Below, piece by piece: positions 21,043 to 32,997 of a stretch of DNA of 64,000 bases; the first letter of the stretch is position 1, and each line of letters begins with the position of its first letter. The notes below the pieces were generated by a model. It saw only the letters and a list, made by a program, of their open reading frames with translations, did not search any database and had not been told where the DNA came from. Made by a program: the position numbers and the translations under genes. Source of the DNA: Armillaria gallica (Eukaryota; Basidiomycota; Agaricomycetes; Agaricales; Physalacriaceae); the NCBI GenBank assembly GCA_037576215.1, contig JBANDB010000014.1, forward strand, positions 124,001 to 188,000, read 5' to 3'.

Positions 21043-23258
21043 ATGTCGTCTTTGGTCACTGAGCTCGCCGAATACGAAGCCAGGCGCAAGGAATTGATTT
21101 CCAAAGATCGATCTCTTCGCCTGGACGTTTTGGATCAAGATAAACTATCCGCTCTCGAGATAGAGGCGGACCGCTTGATTCGTAGCATTCGTGCCGCTGA
21201 GGCCGAGTCTGTATGGAGTGCAGATTATCCATCTATACCTCATCCATTCCCTGGAATGGAGTTTCTGACCGGTGAGTCGATCTGGTCTGTTATCTGAGGA
21301 TTTCACTTATCCGTGTGCAGGCAGGAGTATCATCGTCCAAACCGAAATATTCAAGATTCTATGTAAAGTACGGTGTACTTCATCATCTACCATGACTGGA
21401 TTTCTTACACTTCGTCCAGATGCCCAAAGGCGCGCTTTTGCATGCCCATCTCGACGCGACAGTAAACGCCTCGTTCCTATACGACCTCGGACTGCAAGAG
21501 CCGTCAATTCACATCCAAGTTCCCCAAGTTATCAATGCCCAAACTCTGAGCACTGTTCTTCCGAAGTTCAAGGCGCTTCCTGCAGAGCTGCATAACAACG
21601 AAGCATTATCGCTTACTTCACCATCCTACGTCCCGGACTCCTGGATTTCTCTGGCTCAGGCCCGAGAGCAGTTCGACCCAGCACTAGGAGGTCCAGATGG
21701 GTTCGATCGATGGGTTCTTGGCTGCTTGACGATCAATCCCGCAGAGGCGTACGGAACACACAACACCGTTACCAAGGTAGTCATTAGAGTGATCTGAATA
21801 GCGTCAAGTGTGAAACTTATTTGTTCGTCAGATCTGGCAAAAGTTTATTAGCACATTCCGAGTCGCAGACGTAGACTCCTTTTCTCCTCTTCATCTTGTA
21901 AGTCCTCATGACTTTCTCATAGGGTCTTATACATTATGCGCCGATCTTCACCAAGTATATCCGCGAATTCATCCGGAGCTCCATAGAGGATGGGATTTCG
22001 TATGTCGAACCTAGGGTCAATTTTTGGATCAAGTACGTGCCCATATAGAGCAACATATGCCGTTCATGGAGTCCCCGTCCACAGGACCATGGTGAATGTT
22101 GACGGCGTCGAGAATGTGACACATCGAGAACTTCTCATGATCTTCGAGTCCGTCCTGGGGGAGACCATTGCTGACTTGAAGGCTCAAGGAAGAGAAGACG
22201 AGTTTGTTGGAGCAAAGGTTCGCTTCCCTTTTATTCCGACGGGCTTAAACTGGATGTTGCAATACAGATCATCTACAGTACCCTTCGTTTACTCGAACCA
22301 GACGAGTTGGATTGGTATTTTGAAGATTGTATTGCGCTCAAGAAAGAGTTCCCGCACTTGATTGCAGGTATGTTCCATTTTCCGTCTAGTACTCCATTTT
22401 GACTCTCATTGACCAAGGTTTCGACCTTGTTGGGGATGAAAACGTCTTATACCCGTTATCGCATTACACAGAGAAACTATTAAACTTTCGTCATATGCAG
22501 AAGGATGTTGGCGTCGATATCCCGTTTATACTTCACGCTGGAGAGACTCTTGGTGACGGTTCTAAGGCTGACATGAATCTCTATGATGCTATTCTTCTGG
22601 GAACGAAGAGGATTGGACATGGGTAATGCCATGCCTTACCTGACTTTTGATGGGCTTACTCACCATCCCGTAGATTTTCTCTCGTCAAACACCCTGAGCT
22701 GATGAACATATGTAGAGAGAAGAACATCGCGCTTGAAGTGTGTCCGATATCGTAGGCATCTTCCTTCTGTACATTGCCGTTCTAGCTAATGTTCCTCCTA
22801 GAAATGAGATTCTGGTAATGTCTGGCGCAGGTTCTTTTGCCCACCTTCCTCTGACTGCGTCTCACAGAGACTGACATCTTCGATGCCCATGCATCCGCTT
22901 CCGATTCTTCTCAACAACGGAATAGCTGTAGCGCTTTGCTCCGATGACCCCTCGGTCTTTGGTAACATGGGGCTGTCTTTTGATTTCTTCCAGGTATGGC
23001 TCTCAAGGTACATCACCCTGCGCTGTCATTGATGTATTCCTGGAGGTACTTGTGTCAAGTGAAGTGACTGGTCTTATCCAGTTAGGCGCTATGGCTAGAG
23101 ATAGCATCAAGGTACCTTGATCGTCTTTCATTAAGAATATACTTCTGACGAGACAAATTTAGCACTCTATGCTTGAATCGGACCGGAAGGAGATCGCCCT
23201 TGAGAAATGGCATAGACAATGGCAGAAGTTCTTAGAGTATATCGTGTCTAGAGCGTAG
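21043..23258 (+). CDS. Adenosine deaminase-related protein (ADGF/ADA2 type)
   Basis: Thirteen predicted exons (21043-21271, 21321-21367, 21420-21776, 21832-21870, 21923-22032, 22085-22217, 22268-22367, 22418-22622, 22674-22751, 22802-22814, 22868-22993, 23046-23111, 23163-23258) give 532 aa. Metal and catalytic motifs of adenosine deaminases are present in order: MPKGALLHAHLDA (HxH), ILHAGET (His and catalytic Glu), KRIGHG, and CSDDPSVFG (catalytic Asp). The length and the N-terminal helical extension match the ADGF/CECR1 subgroup rather than classical 350-aa ADA. No signal peptide is visible, unlike animal ADGF. The known reaction converts adenosine to inosine; purine salvage is the likely role. 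Exon 10 is only 13 nt. Confidence 0.92.
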
Positions 23259-23607
23259 ACGCTGATCGGTTTCATAGTAGGGTTCTGTTGCTATCTTCGT
23301 TATATTGCGATGCTAATTGATCACTAAGGTCAGCGATCTTAGAAGATATAATGACTTTCATGTAAGCGGCCTGGTTGTGCAGCCCGAAAAATAGAGTGCT
23401 TGCGCGAGCGCACGACGATGACCCAAGCCCAAAGTCAACAGCGGCTTCCTCGACCCGAAGCGAGGCGGCGATTGCCTGGTATACCTTTTTTCATGATTTA
23501 TGACTTTCGTCCGGTTCAGAAAATAACGTCCAATTTGTACGAGGACTACAGACTTATGTATCCGCTATTTACCTCCCCATGAAGTATTCAACTCTTCGTG
23601 ACTGGCC

Positions 23608-23919
23608 TCAGTTGGGGACACAAACGAGCACGCCGCAACTGTTGTTTTGGCAGACTGTGAAATTATGAGCTTCATAATGTACGTGCTCGAGATTGCTACT
23701 TACTGCCTTGAGAATCCCCGAAGGCGCAGGAGTGTCCGACAGAGTACTGGTTGGAACCGTTGCACGCGTCGACTGGAAGCATCATGGTGTCAGCGGAGAC
23801 TCTCATAGTCACGGAGGGGTTCGATGCATACCAGGGTTAGCTGCAGTGGCGTTTGCCTGTCCTGCGAAGAGGAGCACGGCGGCCAATGCCATGGCGGTCA
23901 ACTTGATTTGGAACATCAT
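23608..23919 (-). CDS. Small secreted cysteine-pattern protein A, 67 aa
   Basis: Predicted exons 23832-23919 (88 nt), 23704-23772 (69 nt) and 23608-23654 (47 nt). The first 24 residues (MMFQIKLTAMALAAVLLFAG...) form a clear signal peptide. The mature part begins near TAANP and contains VDACNGSNQYSVGHSCAF, then five cysteines in total with spacing C-x11-C-x8-C-x4-C-x4-C, ending CVPN. A paralogue with the same exon 2 and 3 lengths, intron phases and cysteine spacing lies divergently at 25099-25430, which strongly supports that both are real genes. A TATAAAA box lies 102 bp upstream of the ATG. I do not recognise the family; an extracellular effector, antimicrobial or signalling role would be speculation. 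Confidence 0.82.
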
Positions 23920-24014
23920 TTTTGTATGTAGATGGATGGTTTGGATGTTATGCAAGGCGGTATGTATAACTGTGCGAGTATGGTTGTTGGATGGTATGAT
24001 TGAAACTACCTGGC

Positions 24015-24021
24015 TTTTATA
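24015..24021 (-). promoter_or_regulatory. TATA box of small secreted protein A
   Basis: TATAAAA on the minus strand within GCCTATAAAA, 102 bp upstream of the ATG at 23919. The same 10-mer GCCTATAAAA precedes the paralogue at nearly the same distance. Confidence 0.65.
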
Positions 24022-24989
24022 GGCGAGTTATGCAACCCATGTTTTACAAAGTCCCAAGTTTTTGCATGACTGTTTCAAAGCGACAAACGCGTCCCGAAAT
24101 ACCATCTCAGTTCCGTGACACAATGGCGGGGCCCGGGGAATGTTGGTGAGTTATAATTAAGTAGTCTCAATATCAGATATTGGTGGCGCAGCGCTCAACG
24201 CATGGCGCACAGGCATCCGAAATGATATTGTTGAAACTATCAGTGTGTGTGGAGTCCACTTGTTGAGTACATCGAAGCATTCCAGGCATGTTGGAGCATG
24301 TTGGAGTCCCGAAACCGGAATTACAGAACGATGGCCGCTTCTGTAAGAATACCGTAGCAGGTGACTCTGCTTGCATGGACTTCGAGAAAGATTTGAATTC
24401 CAACCCATGAAGTAGGACTGATTTTTTATTGTGGTTTCATCAACCACTTTTCATGGGAGCTAGGAAATATTGGAATCAACCCGTTTACTGCTGAGGCAGA
24501 ATTCTGAAGCCACGCCGCATCCTTTCGAAGTAACTAAAAAGTTGCCATAACGAGCAGCTAGTAAGCATCCGTACGACGCGCAAGAGGCTAATCCCATATC
24601 CGACGGTAATCTGTGCGACCCTGCGTCGCAACAATTTAACGTCCTCAAGTTGCGTAACTGCTGTCCGCTTCAATGCAATGAGTCCTTCTAGCGCTGATTT
24701 CTCTAAGCAGATTGTTGACTAGCATCTGTTGAAAATTCAAAATAAACAGTAAAAGATGGCCCTGTGCATTGCTATGATTCTGACATTGAATTATGTTGGC
24801 ATCTTTGGGAGTCTACGATGGAGCATTTACTCGTCTCATCGCAACTCATGCAAGCCATGTCCATTTGGCCACGTCCCGTGGACCACGGTTCTCCTTGAAA
24901 CCTCTCTGGAGCAGATTTCTTCTCCATGTAGTGAAACTCACAAAATCTTCACAAACGTAAGAATAGTTCTGGAAATGGCTTTGGCTGCC
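24022..24989. other. Intergenic region between the divergent secreted-protein pair
   Basis: About 1 kb between the two TATA boxes. Only short ORFs without motifs are seen. It is the presumed shared upstream region of both small genes. Confidence 0.6.
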
Positions 24990-24996
24990 TATAAAA
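24990..24996 (+). promoter_or_regulatory. TATA box of small secreted protein B
   Basis: TATAAAA within GCCTATAAAA, 109 bp upstream of the ATG at 25099. It matches the promoter element of the divergent paralogue. Confidence 0.65.
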
Positions 24997-25098
24997 CTAA
25001 CATTTCCTAAGTGTTGTATTCTCTATCCAACAACCTCGTCCACACAGATATTACTGCTCACAGTCAGCCACTACCATCTTGCTTATCCTCTTTCGAAA

Positions 25099-25430
25099 AT
25101 GATGTTTAAACTCGCCTCCATTGCCATGATCGCCTTAACGGCCATGTTCTTATCCGCGGGACAAGTCAATGCTGCTGCACTCATTGCAGACAACAACGGT
25201 AAGAGCTATAATTACATATCCGAGATTTATACTCACTTTGACTGTCCTAGTCGACGCGTGCAACGGTTCTAATAACTACGGTGTAGGACATTCATGCGCG
25301 TTTGCTCAATCTCAAGGCAGTAAGTGGTCGTCTCTTGCATCCATATACTGTACTGTACTCACGTTGCTAATTGTTCTTATTAGTCTGTGAGAACAACGCG
25401 TGTGGAAACTTGATCTGTGTCCCCAATTAA
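25099..25430 (+). CDS. Small secreted cysteine-pattern protein B, 71 aa
   Basis: Predicted exons 25099-25198 (100 nt), 25251-25319 (69 nt) and 25384-25430 (47 nt). An N-terminal signal peptide (about 25 residues, ending near AGQVNA) is followed by a short linker and the conserved block VDACNGSNNYGVGHSCAF, then GICENNACGNLICVPN at the C-terminus. The five cysteines have exactly the spacing of protein A. Exon 2 and exon 3 lengths and both phase-1 introns are the same as in protein A, while intron lengths differ, so the genes arose by duplication and have diverged under constraint on the mature part. The odd cysteine number leaves one free or intermolecular thiol. No known family was recognised. 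Confidence 0.85.
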
Positions 25431-25662
25431 ATGAGGCGGAATCCTCGTCGAGTTAAATGGGTCGCAAATGATTTTAGGAAGAGAAATCAGATATTTCTTC
25501 GTAGTACCTTTTAGCCATATTTCCTAAAATTTAACCGGTGTCTTCTGTTCGCTTTCAGTCCTCTCGCGTTTTTGTGAACGTGAAGTTATAAATAACTTTG
25601 AAGTTTCGCGATCGGCAGTAAGTCCGACTCCGAGGACGCCCGAGTCTTGGCCTAGAACGTCC

Positions 25663-26983
25663 ATGCTGGGGTCTTCCTTTCTCAACACCACCATCACCTT
25701 CCAAAGGTCCCTACGGCGACTAGCCGGTTAGTTTCCTTGCCTTTATACTAGACCGATGATTGAGTTTTTCCACAGTAGGACCTCACCGCCATCACACAAC
25801 TGTGACTGCTGCTTCAGTCGAACTTCACTATACGGAACTTGTACCACCAGATGGCAATAAGACTGACCGAGCGCTTGTTATACTTCATGGGTTATTGTAC
25901 GGATTTGCTATATATCCCTACGAGTAGTGTCTGACGGCTTGCCAGCGGTTCTAAACGGAACTGGACATCTCTCACCAAAGCTTTCCTGCGCGACCTGAAT
26001 CGACCTGTGTATGCCTTGGTCCGTTCGTTTCCCTTTCTTAAAATTCAGAAAACTATAAGATGTACTAGGACCTTCGCAATCACGGAACGTCGCCTCATGC
26101 CTTGCCTATGACCTACTCTTCCATGGCCTCAGACGTCGCCCACTTCATCTCAAAACGTCGTTTAACTAACGTATCCCTGCTGGGGCACTCCATGTATGCC
26201 TTACCGCCAGCTTACATCCAAATTACTAATGTCTTGTAGGGGAGGTAAAGTTGCTGCCGCCGTAGCATTGGATCCCAACCTTGGAGCTTCAACGCTTTCT
26301 CACCTTATTTCGGTGGACATAACGCCTGCTAGAGGAAGTCTCTCGAATGAATTCCAATCATACATTGAGGTTATGAAGAGGATTGAGGCAACGAAAGTGA
26401 AGACACGGAAGGAAGCCGTCGAGATTTTACATGAAACAGAGAAGGTTTGCCTTTCAATGGTTCGCTATTGCTTTCCCAGTTGACATGTGCAAAGGACCCA
26501 AGCATCGTCATGTTCCTACTCACAAATCTTGTAGTGCCCCCACACACTTCACATGAACATGCGCACTTCCGAATCCCGATTAACATCCTCGGGAATTCAA
26601 TTCAAGACATTGGGTCATTCCCTTATGAAGATGGAGAACGGCGATGGGACGGAAAGACCTTGTTTATCAAAGGAACAAAGAGCGCGTAGGTCTAGACGTT
26701 GACTCTGCTTTGGTATAATTCTGACGTATACACAAGCTATATCAATCGACATAATATCCCGATTGCCGCATCGTTCTTCCCTAGCATGGTGCTTGAGACG
26801 TTGGACACTGGACATTGGGGTGCGTTAAATGCCTCGTTACCCCAAAATTTCGTGACTAATGAATAATCTTTCTAGTTCACGCTGAGCGGTAAGTTGTATG
26901 CCGTGCTTTTTGCCATATGCTCATACTATTTTCCATTCAGGCCGATGGAGTTTAAGAAGCTCGTCACGGATTTCATATCATAG
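25663..26983 (+). CDS. ABHD11-like alpha/beta hydrolase, probably mitochondrial
   Basis: Nine predicted exons (25663-25726, 25776-25896, 25946-26018, 26069-26193, 26240-26444, 26495-26685, 26737-26819, 26876-26888, 26941-26983) give 305 aa. Motifs in order: HGLFGSKRNW (oxyanion loop), DLRNHGTSPH, the nucleophile elbow LLGHSMGGKVA (catalytic Ser), VDITPARG, WDGKTLFIKGTKS, and the catalytic-His region TLDTGHWVHAERP. The N-terminus (MLGSSFLNTTITFQRSLRRLA) is basic, hydroxylated and lacks acids, fitting a mitochondrial presequence as in ABHD11/Imo32 proteins. The physiological substrate is not settled. Exon 8 is a 13-nt microexon required to keep the His motif in frame. Confidence 0.9.
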
Positions 26984-27445
26984 AAGAGCAGACACGAGGT
27001 GTTAGAATCAGGACGAAAACGCCTTCGGTGGATATCTCGTGTAGACATAGAAATACAAATACATTTGGCGCTGCTTGTTTTGATGGAGAGAGAAGCAAGC
27101 CCGTGATACGGCCTAACAATGCCTCGCGTTTCTCTTACTTATATAAGACAGTAAAAAGGAAAAGGTGCTAGCTCTTGCAGCCGAGTTTGAATGCGGGTCA
27201 AGGTTGGACTGTAAATTTCTCAAGGAAGGAAATTTTATTACCTGACGTGGCTCCTTGAAGTCACAAGGAATAATCACACCTCAGAGTCAATAGAACACAC
27301 TTGACATGTAATCCTCATACTCCTTACTAGCCGCATGCAAAGATCCTATACAGCATAAATACACCTTTTACATACTTATCATAAAATACGCTAGGTTGGC
27401 TGATGCGCACATCGCCGGAAGTACCTCGACACTTCAAGTTCACCG
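26984..27445. other. Intergenic region between convergent genes
   Basis: About 460 bp separating the convergent ABHD11-like and CTF18 genes. I see no gene or RNA. Confidence 0.6.
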
Positions 27446-30400
27446 TTACAAGAATGCTCCAACCTTGATAGGTTTGCGAACTGCGGCTGAATTGCCTTCG
27501 GCGAACTTGTACGCCACGCGGAACTTTTTCTCGACGGTTTTATTATTCGCGCCTTGAACACCACTGGAGGAGTGGATGATCAGCCGTCCGAAGAAGTCTG
27601 TTGGCGGCTAGCAGAAATTAATAAGACAATGCAAGATGTCGATCGAAGGCAAAAACAACTTACCCGGTCTGCGATATCGACTTCTTCCGTTCTGACACGT
27701 TTCGTGGGCCGACCAGAATTTGGATCTGAAGACTGATCATCCGTGCGTGCCTTTGTTCTGCTTTCAATCTTTTAGCGGTTATCCAAGAGATGATAATAAC
27801 AAGTACCGACGTTTTGTCAAACAAGTTGGCATGCTTCCCTTTCTTCCCTTTTTCAACGATGTCGGTTTGCATAGCGGTCAATTCGGCATCGACCTATGCA
27901 ATATCAGTATACCCGCCGAGTGCATTGACATGCCCTAGACTGACCTCTTTAGCAACAAGGTGTCGAACAGCGTAACGCGAGACATTGATATCGGCTGTAC
28001 GTTTCCCGTCGTAGGTGACAAAAACATCTATAGGTCTTGCAGAGGTAGAGTTCAGTATCAATATATTCCTGTCGCAGAGGCAGGTTAACTCACGGGTCAA
28101 GTCGATAGGTTAATTGGCCATCTTCTGCTCGTTCTTGCACAAAGCGCAGTTCCAGCCTTGTCATAATCCGAACGAGTCGCGTTAGTAGTGCTCGCTCTTC
28201 GGGCTTGATAATTTGAGAATTAACCTAACAGTGGCTTATAAGTTGAGCTTGTGATGATTAAAAAAATGCAAACGTACTGGACGCAAAGGCGGGGATATAA
28301 TCCTATTTAAAAGAGGAGCAAATTCTAATTGCATGATAGGAGTGTGAACAAGATGGCGGAAATCGCCCCCGAGATGAGTGCTGGCTGTGTGTAAACCACG
28401 TCCCAAAGACTTGTAAATCTCTTCATTGGCTTTGGTAGTTTGTACATTCTGATTTTACAGATTAACACGAACAGGACAAATTGAACATCTGATAATTGGC
28501 GCACCTCCCAGTCTGATTGATCCCTTTCCACTCGCGGACCACCTCGTTCTTGAAACAAGGGATAGAACGGAGCGAGGGTATACGGCAAATACTGGCTCAG
28601 CGCAAATTCTCCTTCTGTGTACATCGCCGAGGAGAAACAGTCGAAAGTCATCAACCATTCATTAGCTTTTTGATACCGCGAGAAATCGGCATCATGCTGT
28701 CGAAGATTAGCGTAGTGAGAAAAACAGCCTGTATGTCGGCATAAGTTCAGTCCTTCTTGAAATGTCGAGAAAACCTTTACCGATGGCAATACTGGAGTCC
28801 CTGCCACAGGACTCAACGACACGACTCAGGCGTCCAACGTAACGAGATTCCTCTTCATCTCCCATGCCCAGCTCCTTTACGCGTCTTTTCGACAAGGGAC
28901 TGAAAAGATCGTTTAGGGCAGAGATGACCGACATCTCTGCTTCCTTCATCCCAACGGTAGCTTTACGAATGATGTCCTCCGTTACAGCTTCCCTGCGGGA
29001 TTTAATGAACTGTGACGATGTTAGTGCCGTTGTATCTGCAATGCCGTTTACTTACCTGAAGAGTATTGATGCATCCTCTTAGGTCACCTCTAGAAATCCC
29101 TACAAGAGCAGAAAGGGCTCGGGTATCAGCTCGAAGTCCTTCAAGCTCACAAACCTGTCGAAGTCGCTTTACGGTGTGTACATCTGCAGGTTTTTGCAGT
29201 CTAATCTGGTAGGCATGCGGCCGCAGTTTCGCAAGCGAGGATGCATTGATGTCGTTGCAGATGCATATGATTGGGCGCAATATAGGCCGTTTGGCATTTG
29301 GATCCCGCTGTTGTCCTGCGCGCGCTAGCTAGAAGGTTAGCTAAAGCAATAGTGACAAGTGGACCTTCCCACCTTTTTTCCGTGGTTTATCAAAAGCCAA
29401 TTGAATAAGTTTGTAGATGAAGCTCGACGTCTACAGAGAGGTTTGAGATGGACATCAATCTGGTCACAAAGAAAATCCTGACATTCTCTCCCGCACCCGT
29501 GGCCCCGTCAATCTCATCAATGACGACCAATACTGGTTTTGAACTGCCGACAGTGGAACCAGATTCGAGGGTAGGTCGTATTCGATCATCGACAATTTGT
29601 CCGGAACGAGCGTCACTACGGCATTTAAACTAAGAAGGCTGTATGAGTCAGTTAGGCTGTCGTACCTAGCATTAATTTCCACGACTTCATATCCGGCTTG
29701 ACGGGCAATGACATGAGCCATTGTAGTTTTCCCTAATCCTGGAGGACCGGATAACAACATGATCTGTGACATATGTCAAGACATGGTTATAAGCGAAGGT
29801 CTGCAGCAAACCTTCTCTTTGGGACGATGATACTCGTCTTCAAAATCGACATTCTCGTCGCCATCTCGTACGCGTTTCTTTCCCTTGCTCTTTCCAAACA
29901 CACACCAATCCCACTGCTTCACCCAGGATAATATCTCCCTGGCGACGCGTTCATTGCCCATGAGGTCTGTGAATCGCTGAGGTCGATAACGGTCTACCCA
30001 TAGCGTGTGTTCGGTCGCGTGACTCGAGTGTGAGGGTCGTTGGCTTTGAAAGATGATCTATTAGGACGCTTCTAGTCGTTCCGATTGGTACACTCACCGC
30101 TCGCTGAGTTCTATCGCTTTCTCCCTGGAAAGATTATCGAGAAGTCGATGTATGGGCACATCAAGCAAGTTACCGATTCCTTTGGCGGACAAAGTTGTCG
30201 TTTTCTGACAACGTGATCAGTAAAATACAGGGCGAAATGTTTGGCCACTTACTGACGTGTCCCGAGAAGGTTTGTGTTTGCGCCTAATAAAGACGGTCCG
30301 ACCATCAAACGTTCTTGCCTTCAGAGTGAATTTGGACGTGGACTGTTCGAAATGAGGAGAAGGCGCTGTGCTTTTTGAATGTGTGTGGTGAACGTCGGAA

Positions 30401-30972
30401 GCTTCGGGGAGTTGCGGTAGATCATCATCTTTATTGCCAGAATTGAGAGGGTTTTTTAAATGCGTGCAAGACATAAACCGCACCTTGTGAGTTCAAGCTG
30501 CCAGATAGAAGTCCAGTCGAGATGAATGGGTCTGATACTCGTTAGCAAAACGAAAGGAACAGAGACTACAACACACCAGATAGCAGGCTTTCACTGTTGT
30601 TAGAAGACAGAAGTCCATTAGACCGGAACATTGGCGTGTCTAATGCTGGTGATGTACTTGCGCCTGTACAGAATTAGACGACTGGGGAGAGATAGTCTGT
30701 AATGATAACACACCTGTCCCAATAACGTCCAAGAAAGACTCCATGTCCTTTAAGGCATCAATACCACTGACCAACTCTTGTAATGCACTTTCTGCACTCG
30801 ATTCCGTAGCTGGCAGCGACGCCTCCACCGTTGATGTGGCGAACGTGGTTAGAGCAGGAGCTCGCAGAGACGAAGGTCCCGCAATTGGAGCCTCGCTTTC
30901 ATCAGTGAGAATATTTGCCGCGCTTGACAAGCTCAAAAGGCCGTTGGGTATGAAGGAGGTCGCAGACGCCAT
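27446..30972 (-). CDS. CTF18: Chromosome transmission fidelity protein 18 (alternative RFC large subunit)
   Basis: About 18 exons are needed; frames join cleanly through the whole gene. From the N-terminus (ATG at 30972; another lies at 30999): a poorly conserved Ser-rich region, then LWVDRYRPQRFTDLMGNERV (RFC box), Walker A LLSGPPGLGKTTMAH near 29725-29770, Walker B VLVVIDEIDG, then LRPIICICNDINASSLAKLR, ISRGDLRGCINTLQ, and the Ctf18-specific C-terminal domain with LQLEFAPLLNRIISPPLRPV-type sequence (about 28275-28330) and a terminal VAYKFAEGNSAAVRKPIKV. In known systems the Ctf18-Dcc1-Ctf8-RFC complex loads PCNA and acts in sister-chromatid cohesion in the nucleus. It is divergent from the Mss4-like gene with only 121 bp between start codons. 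Confidence 0.93.
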
Positions 30973-31093
30973 GGTGGAGGAGAACGACGCGCCTGTCACG
31001 CGTCTGTCACACTGACAGCATCGTCAACGGAAGCAATTGCCGGATTCGTGCCTGTACTGCACCCTTCACCAACAGTTATCGCCAGCATCTACC

Positions 31094-31778
31094 ATGTCTG
31101 ACTCTCATGATCAGCCAATTATGACGCCCTTCGAACCTATAGATCAATCCGATCAAAATCTTTCTCCGGCTGTATTGGCAGCTCTGCGTGGGTGCAGCCC
31201 GACTCGACCAACGCCACCACTTAGGCTGTTCACGACGTTTGAGAATGGCGTCGCTGATGTTTCGCACAAGCACTACGCTATCGGCGATTATCCAGATATG
31301 TTGACAAACAAATACCAGCTTGTATGCCCTAGGGATGAATGTCGCAGTATCATCCTGAGGGAAGGAGTGGCTCGTCTTGAAGAGCGAGAAGCTGTCCAGG
31401 TCAGTGGAATCGACTTCTGCATCCTTGAAAATTTCCGACCGGTTTATAGATGCAACCCAGTCATTTGGAGTTGCACCCTTTGATGCTCCCGATCCCGGAA
31501 GCTCCTGAGAAATCATCGTGGTGGCTCGTTGGCCCGACGCCGATGGAGTTCGATAATATAGGATTCTCAAAGACTGTTGATTCTGTACCGCTCTCTCCCA
31601 ATGGTGAGCAGTCCAAGCCAAAAAAAGCCATTCATTTTGTTTATTTCTCTTTTCAGGAAAGAAGATTAAACTACTTTCATGCGCCGAATGCGACCTTGGT
31701 CCAATTGGTTGGTGTGAAGAGGGCGGAAAGGAGTTTTGGCTTGCATGCTCCCGTGTTGGATACAGATATATCGAGTGA
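31094..31778 (+). CDS. Mss4/DSS4-like Rab-associated zinc protein
   Basis: Exons 31094-31399, 31450-31603 and 31657-31778 give 193 aa. The two halves of the Mss4 zinc site are visible: YQLVCPRDECRSIILREG (residues about 75-92) and LLSCAECDLGPIGWC in the last exon, with the typical following WLACSRVGY. The N-terminal 60 residues are disordered. Family members (RABIF/DSS4) bind nucleotide-free Rab GTPases and act as chaperones or weak exchange factors in the secretory pathway. Exon phases 0 and 1 fit exactly. It shares a 121-bp divergent promoter region with CTF18. Confidence 0.88.
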
Positions 31779-32192
31779 ATGGATTTTCAATATATCTCGG
31801 TATGACTGCTTTGCTCGTTGTGTTCTATGTGCTTATTCTCTCCTCAAAAGACCGGTTCGTTTGTATCTGTGTTTATCTACCTATCGAATCAGGCTGTTTC
31901 AAATAGGTGTGCTAGCTTATCTCCGTCGTATTCATAGTTCCATTCAATCCTGTGAAATTCCCTGAATGTATCCATACCGTGATAAATGTTATTGTTCGGC
32001 TGTGTATTTTGCCAAAGTGTGCCTACGATAGCAAATACTACTCCGGGGGTTTGATCCGAGTCTGAACTGCCTCATTCTTCACTCTGAGAAGGAGAGCGGG
32101 GGAATACTTCCAAAGGTATCTACGCATAATATCGTGGTCACAGACTTTCCTCGAGGCTGACAGACACAGTAAAAGACGAGATGCAGGAACGT

Positions 32193-32997
32193 TCATGTGT
32201 GGCGCCATTTGTTACGAGACCTCCAGGCGTCCATTTTCTTCTTCAGATGTATACTCTCCTTATTTTTGAAGGTGAGTATCGGCCAAGAAATGTGGAACAC
32301 TCCTCTGCGGTAGACTTCAAGGAGCAAGAACGTTACTAGACAGCGCAGTAAGTACATTTGGATCACATCGTCCAAGAAACTCAGGACGCACATATGATTT
32401 CAGTGTCATGGGTGAGATCATGAGACTGAAATTCTAGGTAATGGTGCCCTAACGGTCCTATTGCAGGGGTAAACCTTTTGGGAGCGTCCGGGCGGTAGGA
32501 GCAGTTGAAATGGAACTGTCCCTTCGTCGTATCCGAATCGACATCATAAAGCTGTAAAGAAAACGCTATGGTGCCGTACCATGTTCGGATCACAAGGTGC
32601 CTACCGTCAGAGAGTCCACCCCAACGTTCCAAAAGTATTCGGTATCAAATCGAGTGCAGAAAGGAATCAAGCCGTTTCTGGAAATTTATGGTGGGTGAAC
32701 GCACGGGAAAAGTTGTGAATGCCACTCACTCAAAGGCTACTTCTATCTCTTGAACGCCGTCCTGGTCGATAACCGCCGGGACGTTATTCAGTCGTTGGAA
32801 GTTGAATAACATCAAAGGATCGGGTTTCGTCCAAATAATTTTTGAGAGTGTTTTCCCCAGGGGTTGTTCAAGAGAACCCTAAGCTTGTCTTGATCTGCAG
32901 CATCATGCAGCGTCGTGATGGTGTAAACCAACTCCCCGGTGTCAACGTCAACCAAGGGACTTTGGAAAAAATCGGGGTTAGAGAATTTGAGGATCAT
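32193..32997 (-). CDS. Uncharacterised basidiomycete protein, possibly DUF6593-like
   Basis: Coding-like segments lie in order on the minus strand: MILKFSNPDFFQSPLVDVDT (start 32997) with GELVYTIT, then LSDGRHLVIRTWYGTIAFSL (around 32570-32620), and after a probable intron LTFLLLEVYRRGVFHISWPI near the end at 32193. The layout, a short beta-rich protein beginning with a strand and a statement of a residue pair to be compared, then a C-terminal TFLLLE-type strand, recalls DUF6593 proteins of Agaricomycetes, but this is from memory of the family shape, not a match. I could not find a splice pattern that joins the first and middle segments without ambiguity, so the exon borders are unknown or the gene is damaged. 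Confidence 0.42.

Noticed and set aside
31076..31621. 181-residue minus-strand ORF opposite the Mss4-like gene
   Set aside because: No motif, and it overlaps a gene with an exact zinc-site pattern.
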